64,000 nt of DNA, taken from Puffinus mauretanicus. Taxonomy: Eukaryota; Chordata; Aves; Procellariiformes; Procellariidae. The position numbers and the translations under genes are program-made. Below are positions 1-13,037 of the stretch, in pieces. Location of the stretch: assembly GCA_023333565.1 (NCBI GenBank), contig JAJKFH010000948.1, positions 992,001-1,056,000 of the forward strand, written 5' to 3'. A model generated the notes under the pieces. It searched no databases. It was not told the origin of the DNA and was given only the letters and a program-made list of their open reading frames with translations. The stretch's first letter is position 1. The number at the start of each line of letters is the position of its first letter.

Positions 1-3000
1 TCTTTTCAATATCTTTCTATATGATGTTTATTATAGTATAAATATAGGTTTGTGTCCTTAAAAGCAAAGAACTATGAACTCTAGTTTCCATGTAAGAGAT
101 GTGTTTTTCTATAATTTTATTATCTTAGTTGTAGAAATTGATAGGAGGCTATGGTGATTGAACTAATACATGATAAAACATGATCTTTTATATTCAAAAG
201 TTAATTTAGAAACCAGAGATGCATCATTAGTGACTTTGTATTACAGATTTTCTGCTGAATCATCTGCGACTGTCCCATCAACATGATGGGTGAGAAGTGG
301 TATGTAACAGAGGAGAGAGTTGGCCAATATGAAAGGATGGAGATCTGTTGCTGTATCAAACTATACTTTTGGTACACTCTCAGTAGCATGCAAATTCCCA
401 TCCTCTCTCTGGGGTGAAGCATGCTGGTAAACTATCGCAGCACATACTAGAAAGTTTATTTATTACTCTTGCTAATAAGTTGGAAATTATCGACATTTTA
501 AATCTGTCTTCTTGAGTTATGCATTTCCTAACACTGACATGAATTGCCAATTTTACTTGGCCAGATGCATACAATATCAAGCGAGTTCTTGGTTTGCTTG
601 GTGTTTTTGTCCAGTCTCTTTTCCTTTTGCCTTTCTAGGTCAAATTCTGCATTTGATTATTACAGGCTCCGTGGAAAGGCCTTGCATTCTCTTATTTTCC
701 TTCTGGGCTCTTTGAAATTTTTGAATTCCAACAATTCCATTCCATAGACCTTTCTCATACCTATGGCTAGCTTTTTATCTCATTGCACCACTGCTAAGTA
801 GAAGCACTTTTCTGCTCTGACTTAATCATTTTTCAACACACACCCACACATTAAAGGGCAGGTTTAGTTGGACTTTTATTTCTAAGACATTTTATTGTAC
901 TTGTGTTTTCTTGTGTCATTAACAAAGGCTATTTACAAAGGGGTTTAGTGGTTTGGTTTTTTTATAGCCCATTTTCCTTGTATTCCCCTTCTAGAGCTTT
1001 ATGCCAGGTGTTGTTCTAGAGTAGATTTGACAACATGTCTTTCTGTAGTAATGTGCAAATGACATCAAAACAGAGTTAGTAAAATAAAGGAGAAGAATTT
1101 AACACAAGGTATTACAGAAGAGCAGAAGAGGTGGAGATTGTAGGAAATAAGAGCATACTTAGTACCACTGGCAGGCTGAGAAAAGAGAATAAAACAAATA
1201 CAGGAGAAAGGGAAGGTAGTGTTTTAGCATTTTCTATGTGTTTTAAGTGAATACCTCTCCTGCTTTGATCAAGAGGGTTTTCATTTGTCTCAGAAAGAGA
1301 GGCACTAGGAGTCTACAGTGACTGGAAGCTGAAGGCAGATGTGTCCAATATGTAGGGGCAATGTATTCCCTTACTCCTAGGCTCCACCCTTCCTTAGGGT
1401 ATAGTGGAAACTGACATTCACATAGTGGGATAGCTGGTCCTCTTGGGACGCATCAGGAAGGAATGGGCTATTCCACAACCGCTCACTTGGCATCTTGGAT
1501 ACGACTTTCCTAGCTTTTCTTACTTATTTGTGTAGTGCATGCCATGACTCTGCCTCATAGCTTACATGATGGGCACTGAATAGTCTGTCATTATCTGCCA
1601 AGGCTCTGTGATGAAAGGAGATGAGAAACCTGTACAAGTCTCCATACGAAGCCTCAGCTGCCAGTGTGAAGATGTTTTTAAAGGATCCCACGTGGAAAGG
1701 AGCACTTCAGGATCTGTTGTCTTGAATTGAACTGGCCTCTTTGCTTCTTCTAGAGTGTTGCTGGGAGTGGTGGGAAGGGGCAGGGCTACTCACATGATCT
1801 TGCAGAACTTTCTTCCTTGTCTTTAACCCACACTTCTCCTCAGGCATCAGTGCAGGTAATGCCCAATTTTGTATCCCCTAAGCAAATGGGCGAAGGGGTT
1901 GGTCTGGCTTGTCATGTGTGTGAATTGGTTGGCAGGTCTGCAGCTCAGGGGTGAACTAAGGGGAGTGGACTGATAAATGTGCCATCCTCCTTGCTGCTGA
2001 GAATTGAGTGAGTGGGATCTTGGGGTACATATGTGAGCGCAATATTGCTGGTGCATGTTCATAGCCTGGGTTGGCAACCCAGCCAGCTCAGGACTGGTGG
2101 CTCCTGGCATGAAAGCTCAGCAGAAACAGGTGTGGTTGTGTTGCCTGTCTGCAGGAGGTGTGAGGAAGGGAGAAGGCTGGCTCCAGAGGGAGGAGAGTGG
2201 AAAGGGGCAAAGATCTGTGTATGGGAGGAGGTGAAGTGTATCTTATAGGCACAGCTTTTCTCAGGCTTTACCCTTCCTATATGCAGCAGCTATGAGGTAG
2301 TCTTAAAAGTGCAGCTGGTGGCTAGTTTCCCTTTGGGGACAGGATGACTTGAGGAAAATGGTGCCAATCTTTGGGTGAGCACATGAATCTGGGTGTTGAG
2401 GCATGCTGTTGTTATTTGTGCCTGAACTAATCTTCGATACAACTGGCACGCTAGGAAGATCTAAGATGGCTTGGGGTCAGGAGGTCTTTGCTCAGGGTGT
2501 GCTGTTGGAACAGGGACATAGACTTGAAGTGCAGGAGATGAAGGGCAGGCCAGCAAATTGAAGTGGAGGCCATACTGGTCTACCTGGGAATTGCTTATTG
2601 CTGTGGGCATGTATGGTCCTCCAGCAAAGTTGTGACATTCAACTGCTAGGCGTGTCAGCATGTTAATTGGTGTGCTTATTCATCCCAGAGGGAAAGGGAT
2701 CCTACCTGTGCCATGTGTGCATTTTGTTTTGAGAATGCAATATGAGGGGTATGAAGATGTACAGAGAGTAGTGCAAAGGGGTGCACGGAAGACCATACTA
2801 TGTGGCTTTTGGGTTTGAATTTTGAGGTGGTCTCAGGCAGCACACTAGCTAAGGATGTTCTGACTGCAGGTCATCCAGCCTTCCTGATGATGCTGGAGAC
2901 CTGGTATGAGAATGAGGAGAGAGAGGTTTTCCATAGGCTATTGCTGTGAGTGTACTGTGTGGCATAATGCTTAGGGATGGTCGAGTTTCCCTTTAAGCAC

Positions 3001-6000
3001 ACCTGTGGGAATTTTCAGAAAAATTTGGGTGCAAACAAAGGCAGCCTAAGAAGCTGAAGCGTTTTACTTTCAGGAAAATCTAAGGAAGACCTGTAATCAT
3101 CACCATGTTTCTATTTATGAGCTCAAAGATTTGACTTTGACACATTTGCTCTCTGAATCTGGAATTCACTCAGTCTAAAATACGTTTCAATGTATACAAT
3201 CTATTGCATACATACTGTATGCCTGATTCCAAAGTGAAAAATGAAAATGATGGCTTCTAGAGCTACAAAAGTCTAAAAATGAAATTTGGATGTGTTGGGA
3301 GACATCAAGTGACACTTCGTGTAGTCTTTGACTGATAGAGAAGTGTCAGCCACTTAGAAAGCCATTGGGAAAGATGTCACCAAAACAAATTGGCTTTTTC
3401 ACAACTTTGTTAGTTTGTGAAATAACTTATACGGAATAGATTTTTTCCTGAAAGGAGTCTTAAAATGGAAATCATTAAAAGAGCATATCATCATTAACAA
3501 TTAGATAAAATATGGAAATGTAAGTAGGAAATAACTTTTTAAGAGGATATTTCAGACTTGGGAAGAAACAGTATTTTTTGGGACACACATACACAGAGCA
3601 GCACGATGTATGCTCTGAAGGGAAACCCACAAGAGGCTTCTGTGTATTGAAACAAATATGTCAAGAGCCATTTGTCATTTAACTTATGAGTTATTTGACA
3701 TCTCCTTGATTCGTTGTTTGACAGCTTCATTGGGTGCATTCCACCCAAACGAGAGTATATGAGGTTTTGGGTTTACTTTTAAACAGACTTAAAAAATAGT
3801 ACTTAAATTTTTTAACAACTATGTTGGAGGGAAGAAAATACAACTATGATTTATTCTCTTTAGAAGGATTTTTTTTCTTCTTTTTTTCTGTCATGTACCA
3901 TATTTTAGGATCCACAGCAAAAAATAAGCAAGAGTTTGTATTGACAGGAAGTTCAGGCATGTGCAGGGATGATCCTCAAACAAAACCTTTGTATGTGTGA
4001 ATACATGGGGCTTTAAGTGTAAGCATTGTATTCATTTTGAACTTTGCCTTTTGTTTTGAGGCCTCTGATAGACTGGATTTTTTTAGCTGTAGAATGATCT
4101 TTGAAAGTCTTTGTGCCTTCCAATGGCCTTGAATTTTACCTGGTTTACTTTTAGGAAAGGATTTGTGAACTTGATCTTTCACAGGAGGTGTAAAAATATC
4201 TGTATCTGGATTCAGGATTTAGTGAAAAGCTAGCAAAAAGGTAGATGAACTTTCAAGAAAGACCTAACAGAAACCATGATTTTCGTTCAGGCGTCTTATT
4301 GCAGGATTCTGATGATAAGCTGTCCAGGGTTTCCTATATATTTCGGACATCTTCAAAGGCAGCATGGTTAGCCACACAGTTAATGTTGCTAATTAAAAAG
4401 GCATGTTTGTATGGGGGATCTCTGAATTATCTGGATATTAATGCAACTGAATGTGGCACAGAAGGGAGTTGTGTGATTTTTCTGTTGCCCAGTTCTCAGA
4501 TGAATCAGCGATCTAAATGCAAAATCTAGTATGGAAGGATGTCATGTGTCAGTGGGTCCCCCTTTGACACTATTGCCTATAATCATGGGGGATTAATCAT
4601 GGGGTTAGAAGGAGACATTAAATGCTTTTCATTTTGTGTATTAAATCTTTATGCGTGTGTAGGAAAACTTTTGCTGAGGTATAAAAAATCTAAATTGTCA
4701 TTTTGCAGTGGCCAATATTAAAAGAGCAAGGCAAGTGAGCTTACTTACCTAGGCATTTTGTATAATCAGTGCAGAGACACTGGATGGTTCAGTCCACTAG
4801 AATTGCTCTCTGCTCTCTCTATTGCTTATCCAAGAACTGAAGGAGGAATCTAGAAGCTTGGTGAGATGAGTGGGTGTTTAGAGTGCTTACCTTGATAGAA
4901 GAAGCTACTTATAAGTAAGCAATTGGGGAGCAGAATTGTTCCCATAGCAGTGATGTGGGATGGGAGCTCTGGGCTGCCTCATCCCTCCCTCCTTCATATC
5001 AGTCTGCTAAACCTTGCTGTCCTTAAGCTGTTGCTGTAAAGAGGAGACTATGTTGGTTATTGATGGGAAGAAACAAATCAAAAGCTGGTAATGGGCTAGG
5101 AGGAATTGAGAGGAGGTGGGAGTCTGGAAATGCATTTTGCAAATGGTGCAGGGGTTGAGTGGATTTGACATACAAAGTGTATTTACTCCCTCCACTGTAT
5201 TTTGGTTGTCAAAGCTGTGACGCCACCATGCATTTGCTAGAAATGCATTTAATAACCACTACCCCAGCTAAAAACTGTACCAAGAACTGCAGGACTAGAC
5301 CCACCACGAGAAGGATAAGTTGCCTGTATTATTATTTAACTGAAGCAGGCTGTCACAGTGAATCATTCATGACATTTTGAATCATCAAGCAGTTCTTTTA
5401 AGAAGTAGTAACTACTTAAATATAATCTTTATTTTGGAGTTTACCCTAGAGTATTAGTAATGCAGAATATCCACTAATAGTTTGTTTAACTTAATTACAG
5501 TTTGTCCCCAGATTGAGGGATTCACATTTAAAATGTATTATATTAAGTCCTATAAAGCTAAATCCAAATTACTATCAAAGCACTTTATTACAGTATTATA
5601 GAAAATGGTAGAGAACTTGTTTTCAGTTTAACATAATTTTTTAAAATCCAGCTATTGAAGTTGCTGTATTACTGTCTTCCTTCTGGTTTCTTACATCCAT
5701 ATACAAATTTTGGCATGTTTTCCTGAATTTAAATCTAAAAAGAGTAATGTCCAGATGGCTACAGCGACAATCTGTGATGTGATGATCTTCTGTCTTAATT
5801 ATTCAACATGTATGACTCCAATCTCTGTGTTCCCTCTTCCCAATTTAAATGCAAGAGCTAAACTTGCATTGATCTCATATTACCTCTTTTTTACTTGCTT
5901 CCATTAACCTTGCCTTCACTTGAAACTACTTTTTATGCATCTTCAAGACTTTACACAAATTTTTCATCTGACTCTAACCTTCATCGTCTTCATTCTCCTG

Positions 6001-6825
6001 CCAGCTGATAAAACTTCCCTCTTCCCAGCTAAATATTTTCCTATAGTTATCTCAGTGTATTGTCTTCTGCTGCTCTGTTGCATTGATGTCCTCCCAATCC
6101 TGAACTACTGCCTTTTGTTCAATCAAGTCATGTTTTTAAACCTGCTTTTTTTTTTTTTTTAAATATAGTTCCCAGTACAAGGCAATTTATAATAATGTGA
6201 AGGGAAAAAGGAAAAAAGTTGAAAAGTATCCTGAACTAGAGCATCTTCTCCTATCCTGCATCATACCTGAATTTGGGTAGAGGGCACAGTAGAAGGCAAG
6301 ACACGTAGCCAGCTTTCAAAGCCTGAGCTTTTGTAATATAAGAGTACTTTTTGTTTTATATATAGTGAAGTTTCAGTACATTGTTAATGCAAAGTAATAG
6401 TCACAGCTTTACTTGTAGTTGTGACTCTGGTCCCACATAGATTCCTAATTCCCAGTGGTGAAATTTCAAAATTCACTTTTTCTGTGAGCTCCTTATTTTA
6501 CAGGGAGCACAGATGCTTTTTTAGCAGATTACAAAAAGTAGGTTAACAGTAAAGCTAGGGAAGAATAGAGTTTGAAGGCTGTTCAAGAAATGTCATCATG
6601 GCAGTAGTTCCCCTCTAGACCGAAACATGTTTTTTGCCCTTCTAAAAAAATATGTAATTAGTTTTGTGAAATCAATATAATTATGTAGCTTAAATAAAGG
6701 AAGAACCAATGCCATAAACTGAGACTGCATTTGCTCACAAATATGATGAAAATAAGTGTTAAAAATACTTTAATCATCTGGTTATTGTTTTTCTTACTAA
6801 TCCCTGTTCTGTGAGGTGTATTAGC
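1..6825. other. Upstream flank or 5'-UTR intron, no gene seen
   Basis: AT-rich sequence with a somewhat G-rich zone between about 1260 and 2900 and a T15 run at 6146-6160. Open frames are short, overlap on both strands and match no family I recognise. There is no CpG island that would mark the SEMA5A promoter. Because the start-codon exon has a splice acceptor, this stretch could be intron within the 5' UTR. Confidence 0.6.
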
Positions 6826-7220
6826 TGTATTGGGTTTGCATGGCAAGGTTTTGGTAGTGGGGGGGCTACAGGGGTGGCTTCTGTGAGAAGCTGCTAGAAG
6901 CTTCCCCCATGTCTGATAGAGCCAATGCCAGCCGGCTCCAAGACGGACCCGCTGCTGGCCAAGGCCGAGCCCATCAGCGATGGTGGTAGCGCCTCTGTGA
7001 TAACATAGTTAAGAAGGGGAAAAAGCTGCTGCACAATGGCAACTGCAGCCGGAGGGAGGAGTGAGAATATGTGAGAGAAGCAACTCTGCAGACACCGAGG
7101 TCAGTGAAGAAGGAGGGGGAGGAGGTGCCCCAGGCACCGGAGCAGAGATTCCCCTGCAGCCCCTGGTGAAGACCATAGTGGGGCAGCCCATGGAGGTCCT
7201 GCAGCCCATGGAGGTCCACG

Positions 7221-7560
7221 GTGGAGCAGATATCCACGTGCAGCGCGTGGAGGACCCCACGCTGGAGCAGGTGGATGCCAAAAGAGGCTGTGACCCCATG
7301 GGAATCCCGCGCTGGTGCAGGCTCCTGGCAGCACCTGTGGACCTGTGGAGAGAGAGGAGCCCACGCTGGAGCAGGCTTCTGGCAGGACTTGTGACCCTGT
7401 GGGGGACCCACACTGGAGCAGTCTGTTCCTGAAGGATTGCACCCCATGGAAGGGACCCACGCTGGAGCAGTTCATGAACTGCAGCCCATGGGAAGGACCC
7501 ATGTTGGAGAAGTTCGTGGAGGACTGTCTCCCATGGGAGGGACTCACGCTGGAGCAGGGG
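7221..7560 (+). repeat. Imperfect 42-54-bp tandem repeat inside the type A LTR
   Basis: The motif GCTGGAGCAG or a close variant recurs at 7261, 7311, 7365, 7412, 7461, 7503 and 7548, with a related copy near 7221. Intervals are 40-54 bp. Several units also share CCCATGGGAGGGAC before the motif (around 7446, 7488 and 7533). It is a minisatellite-like expansion within the LTR. Confidence 0.8.
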
Positions 7561-7771
7561 AAGAGTGTGAGGAGTCCTCCCCCTGAGGAGGAAAGAGCGG
7601 CAGAGACAACGTGTGATGAACTGACCGCAACCCCCATTGCCCGTCCCCCTGCGCCGCTCGGGGGGAGGAGGTAGAGAAATCGGGAGTGAAGTTGAGCCTG
7701 GCAAGAAGGGAGGCGTGGAGGATTTAAGATCTAGTTTTTATTTCTCATTACCCTACTCTGATTTGCTTGGT

Positions 7772-7777
7772 AATAAA
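7772..7777 (+). promoter_or_regulatory. AATAAA poly(A) signal of the type A LTR
   Basis: AATAAA within the 3' part of the LTR, in the + orientation set by the TG..CA ends. It marks the probable R-region end. Its use is inferred. Confidence 0.5.
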
Positions 7778-7964
7778 TGAAATTAATTTTTCTCCAAGTC
7801 GAGTCTGTTTTGCCCGTGGCGGTAATTGGTGAATGATCTCTCCCTGTCCTTATCTTGACCCACAAGCCTTTCGTTGTATTTTCTCTCCCCTGTCCAGCTG
7901 AGGAGGGGAGTGATAGAGCCGCTTTGGTGGGCACCTGGCGTCCAGCCAGGGTCAACCCACCACA

Positions 7965-10900
7965 CTAGCATACTTTTATTATATTCAGGTTTAATGGGTA
8001 AATAAGATTTTTTCACAAATAATTTTTATTTACTGAGGTGTAGAAATACGTAGAATAGCATCTTCATTCAGGGGCAGCATTACTAAGTCCCTAAAAGTAC
8101 ATGTTGCTTTAAAAATTGTTGTCCACAGCTTTATGTACTATATTTCATCTCTCTAGAGCGTGCCAGGGATATTCGGAAAGCATATTTGTAAGGGCCACTA
8201 ACCAGCATCACTGGATAAATTGAAGGAAACTTCTGAAATGTAATTTATGTCATGTTTTGTGACAGTTTGTAAGGAAGTCCAGTTAATGACTACAGGATTC
8301 TGTTGAAATTGAGGTCTTTGCTGACTCAGCTATAACCAGGAGGCAGATCTCTTTCCAAATCGTAGGGCTTCCTACTAGATGGGTGAGAGAATTATTAAAG
8401 AAAAAATGCTGTGGACTGGCTATTCTCGATGCTGTTTCTCTTTGTGGTCACAACTCATGTACTGTAGTATGTGCTTTGTAAAAAGCTGTGTGATGGATTT
8501 TCCTTGTCTTATAGTGAGATACGTATGTTCACTTTTCACTAGGCTTTATGAATAACTCGTAAATATAGACTTGTATGTACTGTATGGCAATACGAGTGAA
8601 TAAAATAGAAGCTACGAATGTCGTGCGGTGCAGAGCTCAGATCTTTGCAGAACGTGGGACCGAATGGCTGTGCTTGGTTAGAGGTGCGTCCAGACCAGCA
8701 TCTGATCTCTGTCAGGAGCAAACAGCACGTGTCTCAGGGAAGCGGGTAAGACCCCAGCAAGCAGCCAGTGGGACTTTACCTGAATGTTGTTGCAGTATCA
8801 GCTCAGGAAGTTCCTGAATTTCAGACTGCAAAGTGGGAGTGTCTAGGTATTTCATAACCACCAGTAGATCCTTTTTCTGAGGATCTGCCCAATTCCATTC
8901 TGAAGCTATGTCATTTTTCTAGTATCAACAGGATCCTGTGGTAAGGACTGTTTGCTGAACTGCTATTACTCACAACACCTGAAAGTATTTTTTTACTACA
9001 GAACAGCTTGTGTTGTATGCCATGTTGATGGCGTTGACCATCTTTTGGACCCTAAAAAAATGTGTTTGGTTTGCCAATAAAAGTACCAACTGGAAAAGGA
9101 GCAGGCAAGTGTGGTATAGAGAGGAGGGAGAAGATGAAATGCAGCCATCTCCTGGCTTGTTTTCTCTCACTTCATGCCATTCCTTTGGCTGTTAAACTTC
9201 CTCTGATTTTCCTTCCAATTTTCTCCACTTTTCAGACCTTTATTTGCAAACAATGATTACCATTTTGTTTTTCCATTAAAGTTGTTTTGTAAAGGAAAAA
9301 CCGTGCTGGCTTTATAGTCTGTCTGAGGAGGAGAATCCCTCCTTCCACCGCCTCAGGCTGACTTCTGATGGCCAGACTGAGGATCACAGTTCAGTGGATG
9401 TCCCAGGCAATGCATGGGGGAAAGCACTCTGGTGGCCGGACCAGGACACTGGCTGTGAGGGGAAGGACACTAGAGGTGGGAATCTGGGGCTTGGGAGGAT
9501 ACCAGAAAGGCTGAGGAGCTATGGGGTAGCTAAGAGAAAAAGGGATTTGAAAAAAAGAGCTGAGATTTTGCTGGAACTTGGGCCTCAGCTGCGCTGATTT
9601 GACTACCTTTATTCTTACCTCTAAGCTGCTTGCGGTGCTCTTCTGTGTGGACCTGCTGGGTTGGCTGGTGCTGGCTCAAGGAAGCTGTGGTCCACTGGTG
9701 CTATGCCCCACTGATGAGGCAGACATGCCCACGACGTGATAAATGAGATCTGAGGCGATATTACAAACTTCTTGCTTCACTCAGGCCACTGTTCTTGAAG
9801 CAGTGCTTCCTTTGTGGAGATCACAAGTATTGCAGCTCTTTGAGTAGTGCTGGAGAACTAGCTTTGATGACAGATTCTTCTTTTATGAGTTGTCACCATC
9901 AGCTACAGATATTAGCAGACTTTTGGCAGAATGTCACTATGAATTTAAGAATTGATTTTTGACTGCGTTAGTCAATGACAGCTGATGGGTGACTGCCTCT
10001 TGCAGATCTTAAAATTCATGCCACTGCAGGAATGAACGGCAATATTAAAAAAAAAAGTTGAAGGAACTCGGTAATCAGTTTGTTAATTGAAGCTGACTCT
10101 CACTTTATGAGAATACAAATTAGAATATGCTACTCTGCCGCATAGCAAACAGGCTGCATTGCTGGGTCCAGTGATGAGACACGATGGTGTACGGCTAGAT
10201 TATTTCAGTGAAGAAGGTGTATAGCCTCCAGTCTCATCTTGATGTTTAATGAGGCGATCTTTGAGCTATTGTTCTAATCTAATTGTGTATCTGAGTGATA
10301 TACAAATTGTTTTTCTAAAGCTATACTGAGTAAGGGATGTATTTCAAAGTAATTATGTTATAAAGAAGTATAGCTTTTATTTGTGCATTTGACAGGGGAA
10401 CAGGATTAATCACTATAGTAAAAACAACCAGTTGGTTTTCTTTTTTGAAACAAGATTTGAATGAGTTTTGATATTTATTCACCTTGTGTCTATATTTTAT
10501 TAGGAGAAGGGTGACTAGAAAAAAAAATCACAGTTCATTTGTGGGAAAAGTGAAATGTGAATGTCTCTGACACACAGCATTCACATTTTTCACTGGAGGA
10601 GAGGGGACCACTGTTACTTTAGACTGATGCAGCCCTCTTGATGTCCCCCCCTCCCTTGCCTCCATCCCTTTTTCCTTCTGGGCTCCAGGGCTTGTCTCTA
10701 GTGGTATTGCCAGGACTGGGAATAGAGAACGTACACATTGCCTGAGCATTTAGCTAGATTTTTTGGTAGGTGTGATGACAGGGCCTTTTTTACGTTTTCC
10801 TTTCTCTAGCAATCTTCCTCTCAAACGATTTGTATGAATTTGAAGAGTTTGGCTTTAAAAAATCAAGAGCCATTACAGAAAAAGGCACTGAGCTACATCG

Positions 10901-12519
10901 TAGGGGTGTTCATATATTCTAGTTTTATGACCATATGACTGCTGATACCCTTTTTCCTGATTTGTCCATCTGCTTACTTAGCAATACACAGCAGCGTGGG
11001 CTTTTTTTGCTAAAGAGGAAACAACGATCTCCCTGTCTGCTCATCACTTGCAGCAGCAAGCAAATGTTCTATTCTTTTAATAAGTTGTAAAAATGTGCCA
11101 CTAGCAGTACAGTAGACAAACTAGGTATTTTTAATAAAATTGACATGACCAAAGATGAAATAATTATTACTGACTATTTTAAGTGTGTACAGTAGCAATA
11201 TGGGACAATATCTTTCTTTGGACTCAGAATTCTGTTCTAATGAGACCATACAATGTATAGTCTGTTTCAGTAGACAAGTACTTTTTTTCAGGTTCATGCT
11301 TGCGCACAAAGGTGCATGTTATCTGGAGCAGTTAGTTAGCATGAGTAAATTTTTATCAAACTTTTACTGTTTTGCAAACCAAGAAGTGGAATGAAGTGCC
11401 CAGGGGAAGTGGAATGAGTCTCCCACAGCAAAATACATGAGCAACGTCTGTGAGAGTAGACACTAGTGTGCATGTAAAGAAACCCCAGACCTGCTTGTGG
11501 ATGCATGTACCCAGAACCAGTCCTGAAACTGGCATCTTTTAACCATGCCAGACTCTGCTCTTTGAATATTCATATTGACATAAGTTCACTTCATTCGCTC
11601 AAAGTGCAGTTAAACTGACACTTACAGAATCAGCAACGATAATTATTTGAAAGCATCTTTGCTGCTGGACAGCTGCAGTTATTGTGGCAACTCTCTTTTT
11701 CATACAGCAGCTTATTTTAATCAAAAGAAAATGTATTTGTAATTCGGAGGTAAATTGTACTTCCAACACGGTGTATTTTAACTGGTCTAGAAATATTGAC
11801 ATCCTGATTATTTCATTTTAAATATATGATTTTAGTGCCTGGAGGGAGTAGTCTCTAAATGAATCTGCTTGGACCTAGCAGTAGCAGTTACATGCCTTGC
11901 ATGCTTAGCTGTTCACACTTTTTCTCTTTAGCATTAGGTACCTTTTGTTGGCTCAGCTAAAATAGAAAATCTTGAATTGTTATTTTTTTTCCCTCATCAA
12001 ATACTGTTGATGGATAAACTAAATACTACGTTTGTAAAAAACTAATAGTTTTACCTAATGGGCCTCATTCGTCTTTGTATTTCTTCTAGGCAAGCTAGAT
12101 CAAAGAAAAGTGAATGAGGGAGAGAGTAAGTGCAGAAGACCCTTTACATATAGAAATAAGATAATATATTGAAATATATTACATTTTATAATTCTGCTTT
12201 TTTTTTTATTTTTGCATCCTCAGGTTGTTTTAAGGAGTTGTAAAATGCAATTTGTCAGAAGTCTGATTAAAGATCTGTGCTAGAAAAACTATACAAATAA
12301 TATAGGTCAATGTAGTGGTTCTGGAATGTATAGCAACAGTTAAAAAGACGGTCAGTGTCACTATTATGGCTATGTTTTGAAGAGTTTTGGCTTGACCATT
12401 ATATTTCATTGTTGAGAGAGATTTGCACATGGAGATTATACAGAAATCAAGGAAACTAGCCTAAACTTTTCATGTTTAGGGTTCTCTTGGCTTTTGCGTC
12501 TTACGCTCCAGGCTAACTA
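7965..12519. other. Intergenic or 5'-UTR intron, no gene seen
   Basis: Mostly AT-rich sequence with a moderately GC-rich zone at about 9330-9720. I see no splice-bounded coding segment, repeat family or RNA gene in it. Confidence 0.55.
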
Positions 12520-12770
12520 TTGCTTCTTGGCGCAACAGTTACACTTTCAATAAGGAGAAGGGCCTGCCGCAGGGAAGACGCCTTTGCCTGCTTCAAGACT
12601 TCTGGCTCTCGGCTGCAGTGTTTCAGAGCTGCGTGGGCAGGGAGCTCAGGTGCTGCCTCCGCAGGCTGGCTCTACAGCCCCTGTCTCAGGCAGAAGTGGA
12701 ACTTGTGCGGCGGTCCTTACTCCAGGATGCGCAGGAGGGAGCAATCTAACCCCCGCAAATTCTGTGGAAA
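12520..12770. other. GC-rich, CpG-containing patch upstream of the start exon
   Basis: About 250 bp with roughly nine CpG dinucleotides in a region otherwise nearly free of them (for example around TGCGGCGG and GATGCGC near 12698-12730). It sits 3.4 kb before the start-codon exon and directly before a G/T-rich tract. It could be a remnant of a repeat, a regulatory patch or part of an upstream noncoding exon; the sequence alone does not decide. Confidence 0.4.
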
Positions 12771-12840
12771 AGGATTTGGTTTTGAAGGCTTTTCTAAGGT
12801 GTCTGTTCATCTGTTCATGCTGGGGGTACTTGTTGAAGGT

Positions 12841-13037
12841 GTGTGTTTTGGGGTTGGGGGGTTGGGGTGGTTTTGGTTTTTTGGGGGATTGGGGGTGTGT
12901 GGGTTTTTTGGTACTTGAGGGAGTGTTGCTTTTTTGTTTGTGTGTTTTGGTTTTTTGTTTGGTTGGTTGTGGGTTTTTTTGTGGTGGTGTTTTTTTCTTG
13001 GTGGTTTGTTTTTGTTGTTTTTTTTTTTTTTTTTTTA
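12841..13037 (+). repeat. G/T-only low-complexity tract with G-runs
   Basis: About 200 bp made almost entirely of G and T, ending in a long T run. Runs of four or more G lie at 12850-12853, 12856-12861, 12864-12867, 12883-12887 and 12891-12895, with TTGGGG-like spacing in the first three. The frames of 132 and 174 codons across it are rich in Phe, Gly, Val and Trp and are not real genes. Confidence 0.85.

Larger units (their letters stand above)
6826..7964 (+). mobile_element. Solo LTR of an avian endogenous retrovirus, 1.14 kb, type A
   Basis: The element begins TGTATTGGGTTTGC and ends GTCAACCCACCACA, the TG..CA borders of a retroviral LTR. It is flanked by TTAGC on the left (6821-6825) and CTAGC on the right (7965-7969), a 5-bp target duplication with one mismatch. 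AATAAA at 7772-7777 is a candidate poly(A) signal, so the LTR reads left to right. It is much more GC-rich than its surroundings, and its middle is an imperfect tandem repeat (7221-7560). No gag, pol or env sequence lies next to it, so it is a solo LTR. From memory it is a high-copy avian LTR; I do not name the family. Open frames of 119-231 codons inside it are by-products of GC-rich repeats. Confidence 0.85.

Noticed and set aside
7009..7704. Overlapping open frames of 119-231 codons on both strands
   Set aside because: All lie inside the GC-rich solo LTR with its tandem repeat. They overlap in many frames, show no retroviral protein motif and are explained by base composition.
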